From Bacteriovorax stolpii (GTDB lineage: Bacteria > Bdellovibrionota > Bacteriovoracia > Bacteriovoracales > Bacteriovoracaceae), in the NCBI GenBank assembly GCA_945862475.1, contig CAMAYW010000136.1, positions 1-6,677 on the forward strand: a DNA stretch of 6,677 nucleotides. Reading direction: 5' to 3'. Both the position numbers and the translations under genes were made by a program. Below, piece after piece: positions 1-5,756 of the stretch. Position 1 is the stretch's first letter; each line of letters opens with the position of its first letter. The notes beneath the pieces are model-generated. The model made no database searches. It was given only the letters and a program-made list of their open reading frames with translations, and was not told the origin of the DNA.

Positions 1-762
1 GTGATTTCCTTCAGGCAGAGTCCAGATCCATTTTTGTTTACTCGCAACACCTTCATGGATTAATTTACCGAACTTAGAAGGAACGATCTCGTCATTTACA
101 CCCACAATCGTAAGAACCGGAGAGGATATTCTGTGAAAGACCTCATCGGCTGCATACTCATCTGAAATAAGAAGAAAGGCCAAGGGAGAGAACGGAAAAA
201 GAAACCACTTTGATCGAAGTTTATCAAAAGCAATGTCTTTATAAGACCCAAAAGCTGAATCCATTACAATAAGATCAATATTCTGCTCATGTGCCCAATC
301 TGGAATCGCTCTTAATGAAATCGCACCACCGGTACTTTGACCATATATGATAAATTTTCCTCCACCATTTTTTTGATGAAGGAGGTAAGAAATATCGAGG
401 GCAGAGAGTGCATCTTGATATATGCCCCCTTGGGATGGCTCACCTTTTGATTTTGCATACCCTCGGTAATCGAAAGTAAAAAGGTTGTAACCGGCCTCTA
501 CTAGCCATATTAAACTAAAAAAATGAGTCGAAATATTTTGGGCATTCCCATGAAACTGGACAATAGTCCCTTTCGGCTTTTTGCTTTTTGTTGGAAAAAG
601 CCATCCGTGAAGGAGTGTTCCATCTCTGGATTTAAAGTAATGATTTTCATAGGTTAGCTTAAACTGCTGGGGGTCGACAAAATGCTTAGGCGAGGGCTGA
701 TAAAATACGTTCGAGCATCCCTCGGCAAAAAGAATCATAATTCCAATGATAAAAATTCGCAT
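1..762 (-). CDS. Alpha/beta hydrolase, probable lipoprotein (C-terminus beyond window)
   Basis: This reading frame is open from an ATG at 762 to the window edge (254 codons, no stop), so it is partial. Seen: a short hydrophobic N-terminus ending in FAEGC, with C16 as a candidate lipidation site, although the lipobox is imperfect (A at -3, E at -2). Then come QFHGNA (residues 69-74, oxyanion-hole region), FDYRGYAKSKG (97-107), the nucleophile elbow GQSTGG (141-146, Ser143), the acid in GVNDEIVP (Asp224) and GNH (His254) as the very last codon. All triad residues are therefore present in the usual order for the BEM46/ABHD13-like serine hydrolase group ('alpha/beta hydrolase' or 'dienelactone-hydrolase-like' in annotations). 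Substrate is unknown; ester or thioester hydrolysis is the family expectation. AAGGAA sits about four bases upstream of the ATG, which supports this start. Inferred location is the periplasmic face of a membrane. It is transcribed divergently from the 40-residue membrane protein. Confidence 0.85.
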   Translation of the reverse strand, partial: MRIFIIGIMILFAEGCSNVFYQPSPKHFVDPQQFKLTYENHYFKSRDGTLLHGWLFPTKSKKPKGTIVQFHGNAQNISTHFFSLIWLVEAGYNLFTFDYRGYAKSKGEPSQGGIYQDALSALDISYLLHQKNGGGKFIIYGQSTGGAISLRAIPDWAHEQNIDLIVMDSAFGSYKDIAFDKLRSKWFLFPFSPLAFLLISDEYAADEVFHRISSPVLTIVGVNDEIVPSKFGKLIHEGVASKQKWIWTLPEGNH

Positions 763-851
763 GCTTTCCTTAATCAAAACTTAACAAACCTAACAGAATC
801 CTAAAATGCTATTTTCATCTAAAATTGAGAAGCTAGAGGTGAGGTTAAACT
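763..851. promoter_or_regulatory. Divergent intergenic region with weak rightward promoter candidate
   Basis: These 89 AT-rich bases separate two divergent genes and must carry at least one promoter. Rightward, TAAAAT at 802-807 (one mismatch to TATAAT) lies 15 bases after TTAACA at 781-786. The spacer is short, so the -35 assignment is doubtful. The ribosome binding site AGGTGAGG of the small membrane protein lies at 837-844, and AAGGAA of the leftward hydrolase lies at about 767-772. I could not assign a convincing leftward promoter. Confidence 0.3.
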
Positions 852-974
852 ATGAAAATCATCGCACGCTTGGGACTTATTTTCCTTTCACCTTACTTAA
901 TCATCCTCTACTGGAGAAATTCCTTAAGAGAAATCGGGAATATCCATGCTGAATATGATTTTCAGGTAGATTAG
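852..974 (+). CDS. Small single-pass membrane protein, 40 residues, function unknown
   Basis: A short frame runs from ATG 852 to TAG 972-974. It begins MKIIARLG with two basic residues, followed by a hydrophobic stretch (about residues 6-21, LGLIFLSPYLIILYW) and a polar, mostly acidic tail ending in AEYDFQVD. That layout fits one transmembrane helix with the basic N-terminus inside, or an uncleaved signal anchor. The strongest evidence that it is real is a good Shine-Dalgarno stretch, AGGTGAGG, seven bases before the ATG. It also fills the gap between two genes almost exactly, ending two bases before the stop of the convergent dipeptidase. I recognise no family. It could be a regulatory or accessory micropeptide, or a chance frame; conservation in relatives would decide. 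Confidence 0.5.
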   Translation: MKIIARLGLIFLSPYLIILYWRNSLREIGNIHAEYDFQVD

Positions 975-976
975 TT

Positions 977-1636
977 TCACTCCACATCGAAATTAAAATA
1001 TTGCTCTGGGTACGGCTCAGGCTTGAAAGAAAAATGCCACCACTCTTGATGAAAATTTTTAAATCCTCGACTCTCCATAAGCTCTTTTAGCATCATTCTG
1101 TTATTTTTTTGTTTTTCAGTGACGAGACTAGTCTCTGTGTGAGAGATCACATCAAAAAAATCAAATCCACTTCCCATATCAAGGTCTCTGCCAGTTTTCA
1201 ATTCAACTAAAGTCAAATCAACAGCACTACCTCTCGAATGAGATGACTGTTTAGCAATAAATCCTTTTTCAAATAATTCGAGCCTGGTAAAAGTTGGGTA
1301 ATAGAGCTTTTTAAGATTGAGATTATCCTCTGATCTTTTCGCCCACTCTTGAAAAAACTGCACTGCCTTGACCGGCCTATAACCATCAAAAATTTTAAGA
1401 CTTAATCCTTTTTTCAGAGCGTCTTTTTGAACTGAACATAAAGCTTCAGCAGGAAGCCTTGCCAGAAAAGCTTTCTTGGCCTTGTAGCCACGAACGATCT
1501 CACCGGTAAAATTATCTGGAGTACTGTAGCTCGCTTGAATCTTTATATCAGGGCAAAATTCAGCAAGTGAAATAAAATCAGGATTGGGATTTGCCATAAC
1601 AGTTCCAGAAAGTAATAAAATTAATAAATATTTCAT
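977..1636 (-). CDS. VanX/DdpX-type D-alanyl-D-alanine dipeptidase (peptidase M15D), exported
   Basis: This is a 219-residue zinc dipeptidase expected to split D-Ala-D-Ala. Seen: a signal peptide of about 15 residues ending VMA before NPNP, so the enzyme is probably periplasmic. DGYRP (84-88) carries Arg87, matching the transition-state arginine of VanX. SSHSRGSAVD (131-140) gives zinc ligands His133 and Asp140. DMGSGFD (152-158) is the conserved loop before the catalytic end, and EWWHF (198-202) gives catalytic base Glu198 and the third zinc ligand His201. Every key residue is intact and the length is normal for the family. There is no vanH/vanA partner nearby, so glycopeptide resistance is unlikely. 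Peptidoglycan turnover, recycling, or prey-wall digestion in a predator is more plausible (inference). It follows the DUF4105 gene by 14 bases with no visible Shine-Dalgarno, so translation probably depends on coupling. Confidence 0.92.
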   Translation of the reverse strand: MKYLLILLLSGTVMANPNPDFISLAEFCPDIKIQASYSTPDNFTGEIVRGYKAKKAFLARLPAEALCSVQKDALKKGLSLKIFDGYRPVKAVQFFQEWAKRSEDNLNLKKLYYPTFTRLELFEKGFIAKQSSHSRGSAVDLTLVELKTGRDLDMGSGFDFFDVISHTETSLVTEKQKNNRMMLKELMESRGFKNFHQEWWHFSFKPEPYPEQYFNFDVE

Positions 1637-1650
1637 AAAAACAGTTTTAC

Positions 1651-3522
1651 CTATTCATAAAAGTACTGCAACCCTAACTCTGCACCAGGGAGCCATTTTT
1701 TTGATAATTCAACTGTTTTTAACTTCATAAAGAGGGAAACCTTTTGTGATGAATGATACCTAGTTTCAAAATCATGCCACCAAAACTGATTTGTTCCAGG
1801 GTTCTTGAGTTCAGTTGTATTGAAATGATAGGTTGAAGAATAACTAGCAACCCAGAGATCAGAGAAGGTATATCTCATAAAGAACTTGGGTCCTAGGCCC
1901 AGCCGATAATGATGACTAAATTGGGACTGAAGATGAAGCTCACCATTAAGTAGTAATGAAAATAAAAGTTTTTTATTCGCTAACTGAAGACTATTTCCCA
2001 CTGAACTAGAGATATATCCTCCCGGGCAATCCCAGCAGCCCCATTTATCGATTTGCTTTCCACCGACATCGAGTTCCCAGGAAATGGGAGAAGACCAAAA
2101 ATTTTGCTCTTGGTAATTTTTAATATTTAGTATTGATAATTCATTTAAAAGGATTTTGCTTTTTCCATAGTTTTGATCTTGTAAATCAAAAGAGAACTTT
2201 CCAAGTTCTAATTGAGCATTTTGAAGAGAACCCGGAGAGGGATCAAGAAAATCGTGAAGAGCTGCCCGATATTCAAATCGAGAGTATTTTCCAAGATTAT
2301 GTAAATAACCTTCAGACAATGATAATCGCGTTGGAGCATGACTCAGGGCCGGCGATGAGTTCGTTGAACCCGCTTGAGCTTGAGGAAGATGACTAACCAC
2401 TGGATTAATCGCTCTTGCCTTAAGGATGTGAGATTTTTTTTCTCTTGATCCTATTTCATCTTTTAAAATGAAATCAACATTATAGTAGTCAAAAGCCTCC
2501 AGCGAAACATCTAATATTTTTGCGCTCGTTTCACTATCGTAACGAGAAATTTTTGTTACTACGAGTTCCGGGGACTGTGCTATTTGTTTTGCAACTTCAA
2601 GTTGATCATTTGAAAGATCATTTGAAAAGCGCAATAGCCTTGAGTAAGTAGACTCTCTTTTATTTCCTTCATCGATGAGATTATTTGCCTTTAACAACCT
2701 GATTGTGTCTGCTGGAATTGTATAGACTTGGTAGGAATCCGTTAAATTTAACGAAGGCTTCACAACCTCAAGCACACTTAAAAGATGGTAGGAGCAATTT
2801 TCATGAAAGTAATAATAGTCAAAATGAGTCTGACCGAGCTCCCAGACATGATCGACCATTTCTAAAACTTCTGGCATGTTCAATTTCAAATCATAAGACC
2901 AAAGATCTCTAAATTCAAAGTCGCCATATTCTCTAACTTTATAATAGTAAGGTATGGATGCAAATTGACCGACAAATCCTCCAAAAAGACCTTTATAGGC
3001 ATAAAGAAACGGATTCGTTTCTTGGGCATTCGCCGCATAATTAATTCCATAGTCCAGCATCTCTGTTTCACTCTTGTCATCAAACCTACTCAACCTTAAA
3101 AGGGTATGACCAAAAGCTGAATTCGGATTAGTTAAATAATAAGAGGAAAAAACAACGCTTGCTCTTTTGGCAGCAAGCTTTGAAAAGAAGCTGATATATT
3201 TTTTACAATTTGAAAGATCTGCTTTCCACGGCATCCCTAGTTGGTGATTAAGCCACTTATACCTCAGAGGGAACTTACAAATGGGATGATCATCACTTGG
3301 GTTATTGGTTTCTGAAAATCTTTTAATTGCTTCTTTTAATTCGAGTTCAGGATTAAACTTCCCTTCTACATGAAGAAAGAAATTCTGACCGTCAGCTTGA
3401 CTCTCAATCTGATTTAAAAAGTTTTTCTTATAATGGAGTAGCCTCTGCCACTTAATCGAATTTGAAAGATCATCTCTTGAGAATGTGGAAAATGAGACTA
3501 TAAGAATAAATAATAAATACAT
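1651..3522 (-). CDS. DUF4105 (Lnb N-terminal periplasmic domain) envelope protein
   Basis: A 623-residue exported protein. The N-terminus is hydrophobic (residues 1-14) but lacks a basic residue, which is odd for a signal peptide. The ATG at 3522 is fixed by an in-frame TAA 18 bases upstream and the absence of another plausible start nearby. The DUF4105 core spans about residues 120-280: TNPNSAFGHTLLR (131-143), DYGINYAA (157-164), KGLFGGFVGQF (177-187), FRDLWSYDL (204-212), HENCSYHLL (240-248) and YTIPADTIRLL (267-277). The conserved His139 and Cys243, in His-before-Cys order, recall permuted papain-like NlpC/P60-type folds; catalysis is inference. Residues about 380-623 alternate aromatic and polar residues and end GLQYFYE, suggesting an outer-membrane beta-barrel region. 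C496-W-D-C499 is a possible disulfide or metal pair. The gene lies between DUF3015 and the dipeptidase on the same strand. The true activity of the family is unknown to me. Confidence 0.88.
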   Translation of the reverse strand: MYLLFILIVSFSTFSRDDLSNSIKWQRLLHYKKNFLNQIESQADGQNFFLHVEGKFNPELELKEAIKRFSETNNPSDDHPICKFPLRYKWLNHQLGMPWKADLSNCKKYISFFSKLAAKRASVVFSSYYLTNPNSAFGHTLLRLSRFDDKSETEMLDYGINYAANAQETNPFLYAYKGLFGGFVGQFASIPYYYKVREYGDFEFRDLWSYDLKLNMPEVLEMVDHVWELGQTHFDYYYFHENCSYHLLSVLEVVKPSLNLTDSYQVYTIPADTIRLLKANNLIDEGNKRESTYSRLLRFSNDLSNDQLEVAKQIAQSPELVVTKISRYDSETSAKILDVSLEAFDYYNVDFILKDEIGSREKKSHILKARAINPVVSHLPQAQAGSTNSSPALSHAPTRLSLSEGYLHNLGKYSRFEYRAALHDFLDPSPGSLQNAQLELGKFSFDLQDQNYGKSKILLNELSILNIKNYQEQNFWSSPISWELDVGGKQIDKWGCWDCPGGYISSSVGNSLQLANKKLLFSLLLNGELHLQSQFSHHYRLGLGPKFFMRYTFSDLWVASYSSTYHFNTTELKNPGTNQFWWHDFETRYHSSQKVSLFMKLKTVELSKKWLPGAELGLQYFYE

Positions 3523-3550
3523 GGGACCTGCTAAAGGTTAACAGGTCCCA
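3522..3550 (-). terminator. GC-rich hairpin after DUF3015, overlapping DUF4105 start codon
   Basis: On the minus strand TGGGACCTG and CAGGTCCCA form a perfect 9-bp stem around an 11-base loop. The stem starts nine bases after the DUF3015 stop and is followed by a T-rich run (TGTATTTATTATTTATT), as in an intrinsic terminator with an imperfect U-tract. The 3' arm contains the only Shine-Dalgarno-like bases (CAGG) of the DUF4105 gene and the A of its ATG. The same structure could therefore both reduce read-through and hide the next start. Confidence 0.6.
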
Positions 3551-3559
3551 GTATAGAAA

Positions 3560-4021
3560 TTAGATATGAGTGTTGCAAGTAGTTGCAGCGACAGCATTAA
3601 TGTTATGAGTAACTTCAGCTGACTCAGTATTTGCTGATGGGAAAATCGTTGAATAGTTAGACTTCAAAGCTTGGGCAAACTGAGTTGTGTTTGCACATCC
3701 ATAAACTTTAGATAATCCACTGATTGTCTCTCCGTTACCGCGAGCAATATCATTCGCAAGGGCCACTCTATTTGCCTCAATATAAGCTTGAGTTTGAGTG
3801 ACTTTTAACGGGGCCGGTGAATCACAATTAGATGTTCCTAAAGTAATACCAATCGTCTGAACACCTGTACCGTTTGTCGTTGCAGCAAGTACTTGCTTCC
3901 ACCAAGTTTGGTCACCTTCAAAAATAACAGAACCAAGTCCACATCCAGCTGATCCATACTTTCCAGCGAAAGCTGAAGTTGCAGAAAGTGCAACAAGGGC
4001 CACTACTAATAATTTTTTCAT
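3560..4021 (-). CDS. DUF3015 family exported protein
   Basis: A 153-residue precursor. I chose the ATG at 4021 because GGAGAAG lies just upstream and the product then starts with a textbook signal peptide, MKKLLVVALVALSATSAFA, cleaved before GKYG. A longer frame from 4048 would add nine residues in front. The mature protein starts with KYGSAGCGLGS (21-31), typical of DUF3015. It also has the central helix pattern YIEANRVALANDIARGNGE (80-98), ending in SKVYGC, and four cysteines (27, 66, 109, 149) that could form two disulfides in the periplasm. The function of DUF3015 is not known. A good promoter and Shine-Dalgarno suggest high expression. It is the first gene of the leftward DUF3015-DUF4105-dipeptidase block, with a terminator-like hairpin directly behind it. 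Confidence 0.88.
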   Translation of the reverse strand: MKKLLVVALVALSATSAFAGKYGSAGCGLGSVIFEGDQTWWKQVLAATTNGTGVQTIGITLGTSNCDSPAPLKVTQTQAYIEANRVALANDIARGNGETISGLSKVYGCANTTQFAQALKSNYSTIFPSANTESAEVTHNINAVAATTCNTHI

Positions 4022-4028
4022 TTTCTTC

Positions 4029-4035
4029 TCCATTG
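4029..4035 (-). promoter_or_regulatory. Ribosome binding site deciding the DUF3015 start
   Basis: On the minus strand GGAGAAG (roughly 4034-4028) lies six to seven bases before the ATG at 4021. It is inside the longer alternative frame that starts at 4048, and no comparable site precedes the ATG at 4048, so the shorter product with the MKKLL signal peptide is favoured. Confidence 0.65.
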
Positions 4036-4067
4036 TTTGAGTTTTCATTTTTTAAACGAATGGAGTT

Positions 4068-4095
4068 ATTATCTTTAGAATTAAAATTCGATCAA
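4068..4095 (-). promoter_or_regulatory. Sigma70-type promoter of the DUF3015 gene
   Basis: Reading leftward, TTGATC (4095-4090, four of six matches to TTGACA) is followed after 16 bases by GATAAT (4073-4068, five of six matches to TATAAT). Transcription would start near 4061, giving a leader of about 40 bases before the ATG at 4021. A-rich tracts just upstream (about 4113-4131) could act as an UP element. The spacer contains the palindrome GAATTAAAATTC (4078-4089), which might be an operator. The motif match is good but is not experimental evidence. Confidence 0.6.
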
Positions 4096-4162
4096 CTGAA
4101 TTTGTCAGAACATTTTTTTCCTGACTTTTTTAATTCGCAAATATTCAGACAACGATCTGCGC

Positions 4163-4687
4163 CTAGAGATCTTTAAAATGGTGAATCGTCAAATATGTAA
4201 GCCTTAATCTTTTTTCAACAGACTCATCAAGCATCAGGAGAAGTTCCTCGAGCTCAAACATAAGTCCCAAGTCGCTCACAAATTTATCGGCTTCAACCTC
4301 TGCCATAAGGGTATCGCCTTTCATTCCTTCAAGTTCAAGTAGAATGAAAGCAATCTCATGTGCGAGATAAGCAACTGCACTTTTCTTTTCTGTTTTAAGA
4401 AGTTTTTGAAATTCTGGAAAGACAACTATCGTATTCGCGAACATTCCACTATGAGAAGATGTTTTTAAATTTTCACTCCTCACAAAAACGATTGGATTTT
4501 TTGTCATCATAACTTCCAAGAGGTTCGCAGGAAGATAGCTAAACAATTTATCAAAATGATTTTTCTCGTTACCCTCTAAAATCCAAGCATGCTCAGCTAG
4601 TGAGTAAAAGTGGGAAACAAAATTTTTTCTAATGTGAGATTTATTTGAACGATCTTTACTAAGAAATTTTTGAATTAAATTTAACAT
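4163..4687 (-). CDS. Unknown protein with degenerate zincin-like signature, 174 residues
   Basis: The ATG at 4687 is preferred because AAGAGG lies seven bases upstream. A GTG at 4729 would add 14 residues but has no ribosome binding site and would run through an inverted repeat. No signal peptide is evident, so it is probably cytoplasmic. Residues 105-140 read like a minimal M48-type metallopeptidase helix pair: YLAHEIAF (107-114), then AEVEADKFVSDLG (129-141). The second zinc histidine expected in HExxH is Phe114, so zinc catalysis is doubtful; it may be a pseudo-enzyme or simply look-alike helices. The rest is helical, with acidic leucine-rich ELEELLLMLDES (145-156) near the C-terminus. It follows the 91-residue gene on the same strand, with a 12-bp inverted repeat in between, and ends about 70 bases before the DUF3015 promoter. 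I do not recognise the family. Confidence 0.7.
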   Translation of the reverse strand: MLNLIQKFLSKDRSNKSHIRKNFVSHFYSLAEHAWILEGNEKNHFDKLFSYLPANLLEVMMTKNPIVFVRSENLKTSSHSGMFANTIVVFPEFQKLLKTEKKSAVAYLAHEIAFILLELEGMKGDTLMAEVEADKFVSDLGLMFELEELLLMLDESVEKRLRLTYLTIHHFKDL

Positions 4688-4689
4688 GT

Positions 4690-4725
4690 CGTTACCTCTT
4701 AATTCCTTTTCGGTAAGAGGTAACG
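4690..4725 (-). promoter_or_regulatory. 12-bp inverted repeat hiding a ribosome binding site
   Basis: CGTTACCTCTTA (plus 4690-4701) is perfectly complementary to TAAGAGGTAACG (4714-4725), with a 12-base loop. In the leftward transcript the 3' arm holds the AAGAGG ribosome binding site of the gene starting at 4687 and ends two bases before its ATG. The 5' arm begins 14 bases after the stop of the 91-residue gene. No T-run follows, so it is not a classical terminator. Either an RNA switch or coupling element, or a DNA operator, would fit. Confidence 0.6.
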
Positions 4726-4739
4726 GCACTTAAGGAAAA

Positions 4740-5015
4740 TTATTGGAAGGGCTGCTCGTCGGTATCAGTCACAAGGTTAACAATTCCTTGGTACTTCTCA
4801 CCTATAATGCCGAGTAATTCATCCGGGATTTTTGAGGCACGGTATTTTTTCCCATTTGTCGTTCGAATCCAGAAGCCATTTATCAATTTATCAGAGCGAG
4901 AAATGCGTATCGGCTTTATTGAAATGATATGATCAAGATTAAATAACACCTCAATTTCGTCTGCCTCTTGAGTGCCAGCTTTGACATTAAAAACTGTGAA
5001 CTTTTGAAACTTCAT
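4740..5015 (-). CDS. Small basic/beta-rich protein of unknown function, 91 residues
   Basis: The start is supported by AAGGAG five bases before the ATG at 5015. The protein has no signal peptide or membrane segment and looks like a short beta-rich cytoplasmic domain: VLFNLDHIISIKPIRI (about 23-38), then FWIRTTNGKKYRASKIPDELL (about 48-68), then an acidic tail. The alternation of a short hydrophobic strand, a 'TTNGKKY' turn and a terminal helix faintly resembles FlbD-type flagellar regulators (which have a 'T.GKK' turn before a helix). The resemblance is weak, so I name no function. It is the first gene of a leftward pair with the degenerate zincin-like protein, 52 bases ahead of it, and it is divergent from the esterase gene at 5049 with only 33 bases between them. 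Confidence 0.75.
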   Translation of the reverse strand: MKFQKFTVFNVKAGTQEADEIEVLFNLDHIISIKPIRISRSDKLINGFWIRTTNGKKYRASKIPDELLGIIGEKYQGIVNLVTDTDEQPFQ

Positions 5016-5050
5016 AGAGACTCCTTCAATTAATGGAGCTATTTTATAAT
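5016..5050. promoter_or_regulatory. Short divergent control region with TATAAT over a start codon
   Basis: Only 33 bases separate two divergent genes. CTCC...GGAG (5021-5038) supplies the Shine-Dalgarno of both: AAGGAG leftward (5026-5021) and GGAG rightward (5035-5038). ATTTTATAAT (5041-5050) offers -10-like boxes on both strands: TATAAT at 5045-5050 rightward, and TATAAA or TAAAAT leftward. No convincing -35 is seen on either side. The rightward -10 overlaps the ATG at 5049, so if it is used the esterase must start further downstream. Confidence 0.35.
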
Positions 5051-5756
5051 GAATAAAATAAAATTGGTTTTAAGGGTGAGTTTTTTGAAAATTTTACATG
5101 AGTCGAGGGAAGAAAAGTGGGTTTTTACTTCCAGGGCAGAGTTCAAAGGCATGGCAAGAAGAGTGGAATCACCTCAAAGTGTGATTTTACTCCTTCATGG
5201 CCTGGGACAACGAGGCAAAAGAATCTACCGAAAATTACTCGCCCATCTCCCTCATGATGCTCTCATTATTGCACCCAACGCTCCCTTTCCTCTGCCTCGT
5301 CAAAAAGAAGGACGAACAGATTATGGTCACTCTTGGTACTTTTACGATAAGGTTGAAAAGTCGTACTTTACCTCTATGGATCTCTCCATTCAGTGGTTAA
5401 AGGATCTCCTCATACTAGAAAACCCAAAGAAACTTCCAGTTTCGATTATTGGATTTTCTCAAGGGGGATATCTCTCTCCTCACGTAGGATTTGCCATACC
5501 TGAAACAAAACTGGTTTTGGGTCTCGCCTGTGAATTTCGCTCTCACTTTCTGACCCAGGCACCACTCTTTAGAATGATCGCTCTCCACGGAGAACTTGAT
5601 GAAATCGTTTCTCCGAACTCCCAACAGGCCGAGATTGAATTATTAAAGATGAGAAATATTAATGTCGATTTCCATCTTATCCCTAAAACTGGCCATGACA
5701 TCTCTTCCGAAATGGCAAACCTCATTCGTATCTTAATGGAGACCTATGGAAACTGA
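5049..5756 (+). CDS. Alpha/beta hydrolase, carboxylesterase/phospholipase-like
   Basis: A 235-residue serine hydrolase resembling the Abhydrolase_2 (carboxylesterase/acyl-protein thioesterase) group; the exact substrate is unknown. Seen: LLLHGLGQRG (47-56, oxyanion hole), IIAPNAPFPLP (73-83), GHSWY (93-97), nucleophile elbow GFSQGG (135-140, Ser137), ALHGELDEIV (178-187, Asp184) and KTGHDIS (213-219, His216). The catalytic triad is thus complete and in order. There is no signal peptide, so it is probably cytoplasmic. The start is uncertain: ATG 5049 has GGAG ten bases upstream but overlaps a TATAAT box. TTG 5085, just after AAGGGTGAG, would give 223 residues and still keep the whole domain. 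The last 11 bases overlap the Nudix gene, so the two are probably co-transcribed and translationally coupled. Confidence 0.88.
   Translation: MNKIKLVLRVSFLKILHESREEKWVFTSRAEFKGMARRVESPQSVILLLHGLGQRGKRIYRKLLAHLPHDALIIAPNAPFPLPRQKEGRTDYGHSWYFYDKVEKSYFTSMDLSIQWLKDLLILENPKKLPVSIIGFSQGGYLSPHVGFAIPETKLVLGLACEFRSHFLTQAPLFRMIALHGELDEIVSPNSQQAEIELLKMRNINVDFHLIPKTGHDISSEMANLIRILMETYGN

Noticed and set aside
977..1636. Vancomycin-resistance cluster
   Set aside because: Only the VanX-type dipeptidase is present; no vanH, vanA/B, vanR or vanS-like gene is adjacent, and the enzyme carries a signal peptide, unlike cytoplasmic VanX.
2133..2396. 87-codon plus-strand open frame antisense to DUF4105
   Set aside because: It lies wholly inside the well-supported DUF4105 coding region, has no convincing ribosome binding site, and its acidic look follows from the opposite-strand codons.
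4104..4131. GTCAG...CTGAC hairpin followed by six T on the plus strand
   Set aside because: It resembles a rightward terminator, but no rightward gene precedes it and the stem is only five certain pairs. It could end an antisense RNA, but nothing else supports one; the A-tracts on the other strand are better explained as an upstream promoter element.
3979..4176. 65-codon plus-strand open frame across the DUF3015 promoter
   Set aside because: It overlaps the DUF3015 signal peptide, promoter and the end of the next gene, has no family resemblance, and is best read as chance.
4688..4729. GTG start at 4729 extending the 174-residue protein by 14 residues
   Set aside because: No ribosome binding site precedes it and the extension is encoded entirely by the inverted repeat and its loop, whereas ATG 4687 has AAGAGG at proper spacing.
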